Shown in pieces: positions 8,915 to 19,650 of a DNA stretch of 64,000 bases. The notes under the pieces were generated by a model. That model searched no databases. It saw only the letters and a list, made by a program, of their open reading frames with translations, and was not told the origin of the DNA. Every line of letters starts with the position of its first letter. Position 1 is the stretch's first letter. Origin of the DNA: Campylorhamphus procurvoides (Eukaryota; Chordata; Aves; Passeriformes; Dendrocolaptidae); the NCBI GenBank assembly GCA_013396655.1, contig WBMV01001098.1, positions 1-64,000 on the forward strand, in the 5' to 3' direction. The translations under genes and the position numbers were made by a program.

Positions 8915-11900
8915 GTGAGTGGAGCCCTAGGGAAGTCCTTTCTCCCTGCTGTTTCCCCATCAGGTGTTGTCTCCTACTCAGACTTGCTGAACACATAACT
9001 TTGACTGCTCCTCTGATGTGATCACTTGGATGCTTTCAGTAAAACCATACAGCTTGTGTAGCTGGACAAACCCTTGTGTGTGTTAGCTGTGAACAGTCCC
9101 TGTCCCACAATGTCCTTTTTTTTTGGGAGTGGGGGAGTCTTGCTTCCTGTTGATTCAGCTTCCAGTGGTACTGTGCTCATACACAGTGGGTGGAATTGCA
9201 GGAAAAACAAGGCTGTCTGAAATAAATAGATAGGGATGCCACTTACAACAGTGTCACAGATTGCACAAAGGAACAATAAGGCAAAGTCTGAATTAAGAAA
9301 AAAGAAAATGAAAAAAAGGCCCAAATTACTACAAGGAGGGTGGCACGGTCAGGGCTTACTTTTTGAAGATGCTGTAGAAGTGAAGCAGGTAGCCTGGCCA
9401 GGGGGAAAGTTTTTCTGGTCACAGCACAGGAAGCTGAGAATAAGTACAGTTGTATCTTCATCGTCAGTATTTCCTAGCTCTGTATGCTACAATGCAGGTG
9501 AAAATGAGGAGTGTAAGCCCTGCTGGAAGCATTTCCACATGGGAAATGACTGGAGCTCAGTGGGCCTGTTTGCAGAATGATTAAAAGTGGGAAGAACTGG
9601 TATTCCTAATAACACAACCAGTAATTCAGCCCCCTTTTTACATATGCATGCACTCTCTTCACCTTTACTGGTTTTTATGGATAAAGGAGGAGAAAAAAAA
9701 AAAGAGTTTTATCAAGACATAGAAATCTCGGTGAAAGGGCTGTGGAATGCTTTTTGTTAGCCTTGATTTTCTATGACACCAGCAAAAAAGATAGTGAGGG
9801 ACAAAACACAGAGGAAGACTTGGCTGGTGCAATTTATTCCAGCATCAGTCCTGCCTCTGGCAGGGCTCTGTCCTGAATTTTATCTCAGCTGTTTCTGTAC
9901 AAAGCAGCCTGACTTCCAGATGTGCAGTCCAAAGTTCTCTGTTTGCTAAAGGCAGGATCAGCTAGATACTGTTTGTTTGGTTTTAATTATTATTATTTTG
10001 ACTTTAAAAAAATTTAACAGCACTTAGAATTAAAACCAAAAGAGAAAAGATGCAAAAAGTGATAGATCACAGGATTTGAAAGGCTTGGAAGAAACAGCTA
10101 GTGAAGTCCCCTATGGCAGGGCTGTCTCAACTCAACCCAAACCATCTCTGACAGACGTTCCTCTAATCTCATCTTAAAGGACACTTTATAAATACGTGCA
10201 TGTGTGTTCATGCATGCAGTTTGGAGAAGAGTGTTTATGCCAGGCTTTGCAAACCTGTGGACTTTTTCTGAAGGCAATTCTGTGACAATAACCAGAATAC
10301 AGCCCTAAAATCAAATTCTTGGTGTATGTCATGTGTACCCTGCCACAACTCACCAATGCACTCCTGGGTGGGATCAGAGTCACTGCTCAGTGTGTACAGG
10401 TAGCTGATCAGACCCTGGATCCACCACTGCCACCTCAAGGGCCAGTCCAAAGCCATCAACCAGCCATCCCATCCCTTAGGCCAGTGGGCAGGCTTGCTCT
10501 GCCACATCCTAGCCACCTGTAGGATCACTTTTTCCCAAAGTACTTATCCTAAAAGAATCATGGTCCTTGGTCCCACTGAAATAAAAACCACTAAAAGTTC
10601 TTTTAACAAGCATTAAGGCAGTCAGCATAAACAGGGCAGAAGATGAACACTCAAAACCACCAGCTAACTGCTACCCAACCTTGGAGGTGAAGGTATGAAT
10701 AGTGTAGAGTATGACCAAAGTCAGGTGAGTGGTACTTACAGGAAAGGAGCAGTGGATGGATAAACCTGTAGAATTCTTGCAGCAAGCACTTGAGAGAAGC
10801 AGTGATGATGATACCAAACTTTGCCTTCTCTCCCAGAACCTGACTAAAGCCATTCAAAATGGAGTATATCCTGTTGGAAATGAATCACAGTTGGAAGAAA
10901 GCAACTGGGATTTCAGTAACTCCTTCTTCTTTGCAGGCACAGTTGTCTCCACAATAGGTAGGTCGAATGCTTTTCACTTATGTGTGCCTCTGTGTGAGTG
11001 ATGCTTATTATGTCAGGCTATTAGGACATGAGGAGATAATACTTTCCAGGATAAAAACTCCAGTATTTCATTGTCATTGATAGTAAGCACCCATGGTCTT
11101 AGTCCTGAGACCTGACTACTGCACAGCTCTGCATGCATTACTGTGGCTTTTCAGATACCAGTGGCCTATCAAACTATTTCCTACTTGTTTCTTCTTTTCA
11201 AGCCATCTATTACAATGTTTGCTCCACTGTGTTTAGGAGATAAACTTCACTTTCCTGGTCTTTATTCCAGAGTCAAACAGGCTTTAAATTTGAGAATGAT
11301 ATAAAACATAAAAAATGCTAGGAAAGAAGTGAACCCTGGGGGGCATGGGCACTGTCTCAATAACCTGTCTTGAGCTGTTAAGTCACATATTGAAGTAGTG
11401 ATATACCAGGAGGAAAAAAATGGGAAGGGCAAAAGGTAAATGCTGAGACTTTTATGCTGCTGCTTCAAGCTATTCTGACCTTTTCAGAGTCTGCCTGCCC
11501 CCACCTGCCTCCCTCTTTCTCCCAAATATGCATCCCAAAAAGTGCAGGCCTGCCAAACTTAAGCATAAAACCCATAGTGTTGGCACCTGCTTCACACTCT
11601 CATGCAGTGGGAGTCAAACCTATGTTTTTGCAGAGTGAAGCTGAGGCCTCCCTCCCACCACACCCTAAGCACAGCTGGCTCACTGATATATGAGTATTAC
11701 ACATCACAAAGCCCCAGATGTTGTACCAGCATCATGGCACATGTTTAAGTGCTGCATGAACCCATGTGGAGATCTCCTGCTGCAGAGGAAAGGCAGGGTT
11801 TTGATCCATCAGTGAAAAGTGTTCTATGATTACAACAACATTCAGTAGCCAATCCATTCCTTGCCACTATCTATACTACGGTATTTTTTTATTGCAGCAT

Positions 11901-14900
11901 TTCTCTGCCAAACAAATCAGTCGCTTCTCATCAGATTTGTTTCCCTAGTGAGGCAGAGTCATGGCTTAAGCCCAGACGGCAAACTAATGTGTTGAGAAAA
12001 ACCAGCTTAATAGGTAAATAAAAGCTGGGCACACAAGCAAAGCAGAGGAGGAATTCATTCACCACTTCCCATAAGGCAGGCAGTTGTTCAGCCAACCCAT
12101 CACTCTGAACATCCCCCAACCCTTCCTTCTTCTTCCCCGAGCTTCATCTGCTGAGCACGACACCAGATGGTCTGGAATATCCCTCTGGTCAGGTGGGGTC
12201 AGCTGACCCCACTGTGTTCCCTTCCAGCTCCTTGTGCACCTCCAGCCTCCTCCCTGGTGGGGTTGGGGTGCGGAGCAGAAAAGTCCTTTGACTCTGTGCA
12301 AGAACTGAGGACCAATAACCAAAACATCTTTTAATTACCAAGACTGAAGTAGCAACACTGTTTCCAGAACATATCAGAAGCACAGCCCCATGGCAGCTAA
12401 TATGAAGAAAATTAACTGTCCCCACCCAAAACCAGCTCAAGAACAGCCTGTCTTAGAAAATGTACAAATTTGTGTGTTTCTCTGCACCTTCATCACAAAG
12501 GTCTGTTCTAAAGGCATGTCAGGTACTTCCATGCCTCTTCACCAGCTTTTTTCCCCCTGAAAACAGAATATTTCTGCAACAGGAACACAAGACAGCTCAT
12601 GCATTGTGGATCTTGTAGCCAAAAAATCACTCAGTTGTTTTGCCTTTTCTCCCAAAGAAAACATTGCATTTTCCAAGTAAGGCATGCCCTGGGATGACCT
12701 GTGTTCGGGAAATGCCTTTTCCCAGGGTTTTTGATAGAGTAAGGACATACACAAAGTACAGCACTCTTGCACTCAGGGATGTACCTCATGGGGTCCAGAT
12801 CATTAAAGGACATGTTTGGAGTTTTTCCACTACTGAGATAAATCCTCTTTTAGTAGACCTTAAAGACAAATATCTCTGTGGCCTAAATAAATCAGCCACC
12901 AGTGAGATCTGGACTAATTAGCACCATCTATTCTAACTCACACTGTGCTGCCTTGGGACTGGAGCCAGTATGTGGACATACCAAGTTACTGGGAGTTAGC
13001 CAGGGAGGTCACCAACACACAGGCAGATCAACAAGAAGCTAGAGATGGCTGCATATGATTCTAACAGCCTGGGACTCCAGCCTCGATGTCTTCCAGATCC
13101 TCAGGCTTCTGTTTTCTGTCTTTCCATGTATTTGTTACAGCACATTTCCCATAACTGCTTCTAGGTTGAACTTTTGTTCCCACTAAATCTGTATTGGGAG
13201 CACACAGTGCTCTCTGCATCACCCCAAACATGCAGGGTGAATCACTTCATCTGCTAATTACCCCTTTTTCAGAAAAGGAAAGAGTACATGTGGCCTGAGA
13301 AGTGCTATCCACATCTTTTGGGATCACAGGCAGGCTGGATTGGGGTAGGGCTGAATGTCGCTGCTCCAGTTCTCTGGAATATCTTCTCTAACCAGTATTT
13401 TTTTCATAGGCTATGGCACATTGCATCCTAAAACTGCTGGGGGACAGCTCTTCTGTGTGTTTTTTGCTCTGTTTGGAATCCCTCTCAACATTGTTTTTCT
13501 GCACCGTGTGGGTAAGATGCTCTCACTGCTGTGTAAAAAGCTGGGGAAATTCCTGTATGAGAAAGGAATGAGAAAGGTAATTGGTTTTACTTACTCAGGC
13601 ACAGTTATATGCTCATTTCTACCATTTTTTCCCTCAAGTTTTATGCTGCTTTATCCTCTATTATAGTTGTTCTCATGCTGCGTTAGACACGCTGGGAGAG
13701 GGAAAGAGCCATTCTTCACTTGCAGAGCTAAGCAGACATGGCAATTGTAGAGGAGATGCTCAGAGAAAGGGATGCTTTCTGTCTTCCCATCTAAATGGCA
13801 GACATCCTGCCCCCTTATCAGTGGAGAGAGTGGGTGTCCCATCCCACTTCTCCAGACACTTATCTCTGGAGCAAACACTGTAGGGAAGTACATGCCTCCC
13901 TTTATAACCAGTAAAGATGGTTCAGCATCTCATTTTGAGGCAGCAAAAAGCAGGTGAGCTGTGAAAATCTGTAAAAAGTAGGTGAGCTGCAGAAATTTTA
14001 ATGAATATTGACTCAATGAGTAGTGCATCACCACTCCTAACTCATTACACAGTCCTTCACTTCCTCTCCACACTTGACTTGGACAGAAGGGAAGCATCAG
14101 GCTGAAGTTATCTATTTGAGCCCAATTGCTGAAAGGTGAGGAGAAACCTGTAATGGACTAAAGAAAAGATGTGTCTCCTCTGGTTTATGTCCCAAGTTGT
14201 TTGCAGCTCCTACTCTTCTCTCACCACTGCTGAGAAAGTGAGAATGGCTTTTTTGTGTCTCCTACTGTAATTCTCTTTCAGGACAAGGTATGAATGCTAC
14301 AGATACCCCTGTTCAGATTGCTGAATTTCTCCCCGTATCTGGCAAACTGAAATAGAAATTAAGGCTTGCTCAGATACAGACTCAAGCATGTGCACAATGC
14401 ATGAAGGCATGAAAAACATGCAAACCAAGAGTTGCCATTAATATTCAGGCAATCTGGACTAATAAAAGTCTATAGATAAACTGTATGCATATCTGGGTGA
14501 TAAATCCTTACATATAACAGATTTTTTTCATGACTACTGGGAAGTAGAATGGTTCAAAAGTCATTGTCCAGGCACTTCTTTATCACGAGCTCATTAGTTA
14601 AAGGTCTTCTTATAGTAAGATACCACTGAGTAGTTGTGTCACTGATGCAATGTGAAATAAAGTCAATAATCAAGACTCTTGAAGATAGTACTGTCAGAAA
14701 TGGCACAAATACTTTTTATCAAACAGTCTGTTTTCGCAGGCAAATTTGAATATTGTTTAGGTGGCAACCCTGAATACCTAAAAATTAAAAATGAAGTTAT
14801 CTGGTGATAAGTGGAAATAGTCTGACTCCAGAAAAAGTCATTGGATAGGAATTCCTTCTACACACATGGTCATGATACCATCAGATAAAAGATTAGATCC

Positions 14901-17900
14901 TCCAGGGCTGCTGTGGGCATGCAATACCCACAACACGTGGCTTCCCCCTGCATCCAAGCAAGGCTAGAGTATCTCCAGAGGAAAAGCACTCAGTAGAAAT
15001 CCCTCAGTCCCTGTGGTCCTACATAGCCACCCACTTTGAACAGCCACCATCATATATGACCTACTAACGTGTCAAATCATGATTATAATTGAACTGGTTT
15101 ATTTTTCAGAAGAAGATCAAATTTCTGACCCTTTTGTTCTTCCTGGCGACGGGGGTCCTGGTTTTTCTGTGCTTGCCATCAGTCTTCTTCCAGATAACAG
15201 AGGGCTGGTCCTACAGCGAAGGAATTTACTTTGCATTTATCACCCTCAGCACCATTGGCTTTGGAGATTATGTAGTAGGTAAGGTTGATTTCAGAGAGGA
15301 GACAAGTCAAAACACCAGGTTTATGGCTGTGATTCCCATGGGTTGACTGCACAGGCCACGAGTGGGCTGTGGAGACAAATCTTCTGTTAACAGGAGTCTT
15401 TGATTAGTCTTTGCCTTCTGCAGATCTGGGGAAAATACTCCTTTCTCAGGGATTTTTTGTGCTGACAAATATGATGAAATTAGGGGTACAAAGAAGATAA
15501 ATATTTTGGTGAGGGAAGGCAATGAGCCTGGGAATTTGTATATACCAAGACAGGACAGTTTGTGACAGTCATACAAAACAAGGCACATATCACTGCTTTA
15601 GGCATCTGTGAGTTATGTTTCAAAGTGTAGAGTAAAGAAATAGGTGGTCATGTTTCAGAAGATATGATTTTACACAACAGAGGTGGAAAACCCAGTCATG
15701 GGAAAGTGGGGAAATCTACTGACTCTTTGAGAAGTGGGGCTTAAAGATATGTGTCACTGCACAAGTGGCTTTCTTTAACCTCCTGAGCATCTCTGGAGGT
15801 TCTCTGTCTTTGCAAGTCAGAGCTTAGGATTTCCCCTGGAAAAAAAACCTGTTTAAGATACACTCAAGCATGCCAGAATGCTTCTCAAAACACTTCCATG
15901 GATCTGCTGACCAAAATGCACTCTCCATGAAACAAGTTTCCAGAGGAACTCCAAAATGGTCACCAGGAGCCAAATCAGTGTCCACAGAAGACAAGCAAAC
16001 ACCTGGACCCCATGGAGAATACAATACTTTTCTACAACAACCAGTCCTACCAGCATCTTGTCAGCCTGAACCTCTCCTCAGCTAATATAGGAGCATCAGT
16101 TTTGTCCATACACAGAATCTGGAAGCTTCATGTTCCTTTTTGAGGGACAGAAATCCACCACAACCTCTAGAACACTTTCCTCCTCTGCAGCCATATTGCT
16201 TCACAACTGTAATTAATTGCATTTTATTTTTTTAAATTGTTATTTAAAAATAACAATAAGATAGGTCTCCTGGTTTTATGATTTCATCTTCATTAGGATG
16301 ATTTAACTGGAGCTGAAATATTTTTCCCTGCCAGTATTCATTGTAATTTACCTTAATGACAGTAATAAAATAATGATAAATTTAATGCTTCACATCTTCA
16401 CAATGAAGCAAGCAGAATCAATGACTGCTCTGAGGCATTGCAAATTGTTTACAGATGACAAATGGTTTTCCACTGGCCAAGTTTATTTGCTTTTTAGGAA
16501 GTCAAAACTGGTTTGTGGCTGAGCCTGTTTTGGGCTGGGAGGCATACTAGGAAGGTGGCAGAGCCTGGATTTAATTGTTTGGAATACATGTCCATATAGG
16601 TGATACCTCTAGGGTGAAACTCCCTGTGGGCTGTTAACTGAATGTATGCCCTGCTCGAGTCCAGTTTTGAGTTAACATTATAAAGATATTACCAGTTGCT
16701 TTGCTAACCCCACATCATTAACTTCAGACAAGGAGATGATTTGTACCAAGGCTCAGAACATCTTTGCCAACTCGACTCCAGCAGAAGAAAAACAAACAGT
16801 TGTTGGATATTTATCCATGAGGACAAACCTGCCCAGTCCTGCCCCATTTCCAGAGCTCCCGGATGATGGAGAAAACATTAATTTACACTGTTCAGAGCAC
16901 TGCAGGATTTGGCATGAGTTGCCAGCATCCTGACTCCTACACAGGTTCAGAAAGGGAAGTGATCCACCAGGTTTGTGGTGATGTCCCTGTCCATGGGTCA
17001 CCAGCTGGCAGTGACTTGGAGCACTCAATAAACAATATCACCAAGTCTTCCTGCAGATGCCAGTGCCACATCATCTGTATCATGATAAGGTTGTGTGGGA
17101 CCAAGCTCAGTAGGAGCAAATGCCCTCTGTAGGTTGGGGGTGGGTTGCTGACATCTGAAGAATCAAATGAAATGACCCATGCAGAACAGAAGGTGTGAAA
17201 TACTGGCTGATGCTAAGAGGGTTGGACTGCAGGAAATAAGCTTTGCTCCACTGGTTTCCAGTACAAAAAGTTATGTTCTTGGCACGTGTCAGTGAATTCC
17301 CATCAGTCATGTAGTTTATTTAATGGAGGAAGGCCTAAAGCCACTGAAAAGTAAGGCAGAAATTGCAACTACTCTCTTTGTATGAACACAGGTACTTATA
17401 ATTTAAAGGAAATATTTACTAGGTTATAATTACACCCCATAGAAATATAGAGAATTGCAATAATAGACAGTAATGGTTGTGTGGTTATAGTGGCCCACTA
17501 AGCTCTGCTTTTTGTGCTTTGGGAGTTTGGGAGTATTTCCAAGATAATACAATGCAATTTAACACTACTTCCCACATAATTGCATTTACCTGTAGTTGCA
17601 GCAGTTGAACTAGGATTGATATGCTGTAAGGGGGAAGAATATCCTGCTCTCATACTAATTCACCTCAATCGCAGAATCACAGAAGCATGGAATGATTCAC
17701 TTCAACCCCACTGTGTCTTTTGAGAGACCAGCATATTTGTGCTAGCATTATCAGTTTTTTGCAACAATGAGAGATTTGCCCAGGCTTAATCTAATGCTGG
17801 GGAGGTGAGAGTCTCCACTACAATGAAAAAGTCACCTTAAAGTCCTCCATATAAAGTATACTGATGATTTCATTAAATTGTTCCACTTCATTTTGGTAAG

Positions 17901-18306
17901 GCAATTTTAACTTGTTAATTTTCTTCTTTCTCTCCCCTTATCTTCAGGCAAACAGTCTGACAGGAATTACTTTTCCTACTATCGAGTGCTGGTAGCCATT
18001 TGGATTCTTTTTGGCCTTGCCTGGATTGCTCTGCTGTTTAATTTATTGACAACGGTACTAGAAGATACTGAAAAAATAATTGTCAAGGATCTCCAGCAAA
18101 TTGGAAAGGTGAGTAAGGACAATGTAGCAAGCCAGCAAAGAAGATGCTGGCCTGTTCAGTTTATCCCAGAAGAAGAATCACTACCACCAGGTGCTGGAGG
18201 GGATGCACAGAAAATGGAGTCATTAACAGCAGATTCTGAACACACAAAAAATGACAAAAATAAGTTTTCTAACAGCGAAACTATTGCCATGACATATGAG
18301 AGTTGA
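8720..18306 (+). CDS. KCNK16: Two-pore-domain K+ channel, TALK-1/KCNK16-like (five coding exons)
   Basis: Joined exons 8720-8914, 10837-10957, 13410-13576, 15110-15278 and 17948-18306 encode 336 aa; all introns are GT-AG and the phases agree (0,1,0,1). The product is a plasma-membrane background K+ channel subunit that dimerises. It shows M1 (about 8-28), extracellular cap (30-90), pore filter TIGYG (104-108), M2 (about 117-140), M3 (about 166-188), pore filter TIGFG (209-213), M4 (about 230-251) and a short cytosolic tail. SNWDFSNSFFFAGTVV before filter 1 and EGWSYSEGIYFAFITLSTIG before filter 2 place it with TALK-1/TALK-2. Length fits (human TALK-1 309, TALK-2 332). R230 aligns with the basic residue that senses external pH in TASK-2. 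Sequons are N66-L-T and N80-E-S. The cap cysteine is missing. KCNK17 is the alternative name. Confidence 0.9.
8915..10836 (+). other. KCNK16-like intron 1
   Basis: GTGAGT...CTTCTCTCCCAG. It contains an old antisense CR1 fragment (about 10062-10180) and an A-rich run near 9691. No other gene is seen. Confidence 0.85.
10062..10180 (-). mobile_element. Old CR1 LINE fragment in intron 1
   Basis: 'gatcacaggatttgaaagg' at the low-coordinate end and 'ccatctctgacagacgttc' further in resemble the antisense of an older CR1 subfamily. It is strongly diverged. Confidence 0.45.
10837..10957 (+). CDS. KCNK16: KCNK16-like exon 2 (residues 66-106, filter 1)
   Basis: The acceptor is a pyrimidine run ending CCCAG; the exon starts AACCTG and ends ACAATAG before GTAGGT (phase 1). 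It codes the second half of the cap, the first pore helix and TIG of filter 1. The filter is split by the intron within the glycine codon, the conserved K2P intron position. Confidence 0.9.
10958..13409 (+). other. KCNK16-like intron 2
   Basis: GTAGGT...TTTTTTTCATAG. No repeat or gene that I can name is seen inside. Confidence 0.85.
13410..13576 (+). CDS. KCNK16: KCNK16-like exon 3 (residues 106-161, M2)
   Basis: The acceptor CATAG is followed by GCTATGGC, which completes G-Y-G of filter 1. It then codes M2 (QLFCVFFALFGIPLNIVFL) and the basic M2-M3 linker with KKLGKFLYEKGMRK. The donor is GTAATT in phase 0. Confidence 0.9.
13577..15109 (+). other. KCNK16-like intron 3
   Basis: GTAATT...ATTTTTCAG. 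A 27-28 bp imperfect tandem pair lies at 13945-13999. Otherwise it is AT-rich with nothing recognised. Confidence 0.85.
13945..13999 (+). repeat. 28-bp imperfect tandem duplication in intron 3
   Basis: Two adjacent units (13945-13972 and 13973-13999) share AAAAAG-AGGTGAGCTG-GAAA. Each carries an AGGTGAGC donor-like core. Confidence 0.7.
15110..15278 (+). CDS. KCNK16: KCNK16-like exon 4 (residues 162-218, M3 and filter 2)
   Basis: The acceptor is TTTTTCAG. The exon codes M3 (FLTLLFFLATGVLVFLCLPS), the second pore helix and filter TIGFG followed by DYVV. It ends in phase 1 before GTAAGG. The filter-2 region is nearly the same as in human TALK-1 and TALK-2. Confidence 0.92.
15279..17947 (+). 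other. KCNK16-like intron 4
   Basis: GTAAGG...CTTATCTTCAG. It holds an AT-rich, TAAT-rich segment at about 16210-16480 and an old CR1-like fragment near 17671-17860. No other gene is seen. Confidence 0.85.
17671..17860 (-). mobile_element. Old CR1-like fragment in intron 4
   Basis: The opening 'cagaatcacagaagcatgg' looks like the antisense 3' end of a CR1 tail. The rest is heavily diverged and the right limit is a guess. Confidence 0.35.
17948..18306 (+). CDS. KCNK16: KCNK16-like exon 5 (residues 218-336, M4 and C-terminal tail)
   Basis: The acceptor is TATCTTCAG. The exon codes R230 (pH-sensor position), M4 (VAIWILFGLAWIALLFNLL) and a polar Ser/Glu/Asp-rich tail ending MTYES-stop. A perfect donor match, AAG|GTGAGT, occurs inside it at 18108/18109 in phase 0, so a shorter exon joined to an unseen downstream exon is possible. 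Reading through gives the length expected for the family. Confidence 0.85.
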
Positions 18307-18357
18307 ATTCTTCATTGGAGAGTTGAAAGTTAATGATTCTAAAGAAATTCCCACAGA

Positions 18358-18363
18358 AATAAA
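18358..18363 (+). terminator. Poly(A) signal of the KCNK16-like gene
   Basis: AATAAA starts 52 nt after the stop codon. A second AATAAA at 18861-18866 could give a longer 3' UTR. Confidence 0.55.
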
Positions 18364-18967
18364 ATTTCTCCTATCTTTGCTGAGATACGACCTTTTAGAC
18401 CTCCAGACTTGCAGTTACACAAAGCCTGACTATTAATGGTAAGAAATTTGCTCCTCAATTTGCAGCGAGGTTGTGCTGACAACCGGAGCCTGCACTTGCT
18501 CTGCAATGTGTTTTTAAGGTGCTTTCACAAAAATGCGAAGGAGGAGCATGGTGGAGCTTGCTGGTTCTATTTGGATTTTGCTGCTTACAAGACATTGTGT
18601 CTCTTCCAGGAACCGACATGCACAAGCTTTTCTGAGGCATTGCATAGCACTTTTGGAAGAAGAAATGAGGGTATATAATTTAATAGATGCCTGATTTGAG
18701 CGATTATATTAGATAAAGTGCTATAGTCTGAAAGACATGTTTAAAGGGCAAGATCTGGGCTCAGTTCTGACACACAAGGAGCATCTAATGGACAGGGTTA
18801 TGAAAAGGTTAGCATGTTAGAAATGATTCATTCTACCTCTTCCTGGTTTATACTGAATTGAATAAAGGCAATTTTACCTTTTATCCCTGTGGCTCTGAAA
18901 AACCTTTCTAATGGTGTTTATGAAGAACACATAAACACAATGTCTTTAATTCAAAGGTTAGAATAAT

Positions 18968-19650
18968 TTTATTCTGTGAGCTTTTTAGAAGAACAGAGAC
19001 CAGTTTGAAGGCAGGAGTGCTCTCTGCATCAGAGCCTTGCTGCTATGTTTGTATTGCATAGGGATTATGAAGTCATTCTGTGGGGCTGTAGCTTTCCAAG
19101 TGTGAGTGGTGTCTAAACCTTCCACCTGGTAAAAAAAAAGAGAATGCCAGATCCGAGCAAGGTTTTTCAGATGTACTGTCTGGGTGAAGACACAGCCACA
19201 GATACACATCCCCTGGGTTTATTTGGTTAAAGAAGAAGTCCAGTGGTACAGCCAAGTCCAATACCCTGTCTGTGATCATGCCTATGTTCTGATCAGTGTA
19301 AGAAAGAGGCTGCTCTGCCATGACCTGGCACTGGGGTCAAATCCCTCTTCCAGCAGCCAGGGGCTCAAGGCTGCCCAAAACAGATGGTGGGGTCTCTGTA
19401 CATCAAAGTCCATGAACTTGCCCAAACGCTGAACTCGCATCAGCGCCCACAGGACCCACCCAAGGCAGTCCACAGCTTTAGTATACAAAGTGCCTGTCTT
19501 TGTCGGTGTCGAACATGCCACTTGACAGGTTTTTGTGAGCCCCTCAAGCTCCTCTTTGTCAGACTGAATAATCGTTCTTTGCTCACCCTCTGGGTGTTAG
19601 TTACAGAAAGACCAGTTCTTGCCAGAGTTATTCCTGTATGAAAGAGAGAA
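18968..19650 (-). pseudogene. Possible minus-strand 3'-exon remnant or pseudogene, unidentified
   Basis: Two minus-strand open frames are offset near 19280-19335: 19282-19521 (GKFMDFDVQRPHHLFWAALS) and 19073-19321 (LDFFFNQINPGDVYLWLCL). A minus-strand AATAAA (18968-18973) lies about 100 nt past the second stop. Upstream, a third frame reads MFDTDKDRHF, faintly like an EF-hand loop. This could be a frameshifted old copy of a gene or of a repeat. I do not recognise the parent. Confidence 0.2.

Noticed and set aside
18436..18678. 80-codon frame just downstream of the K2P stop, considered as an alternative last exon for the internal donor
   Set aside because: It shows no acceptor at a suitable place and no resemblance to a known K2P tail.
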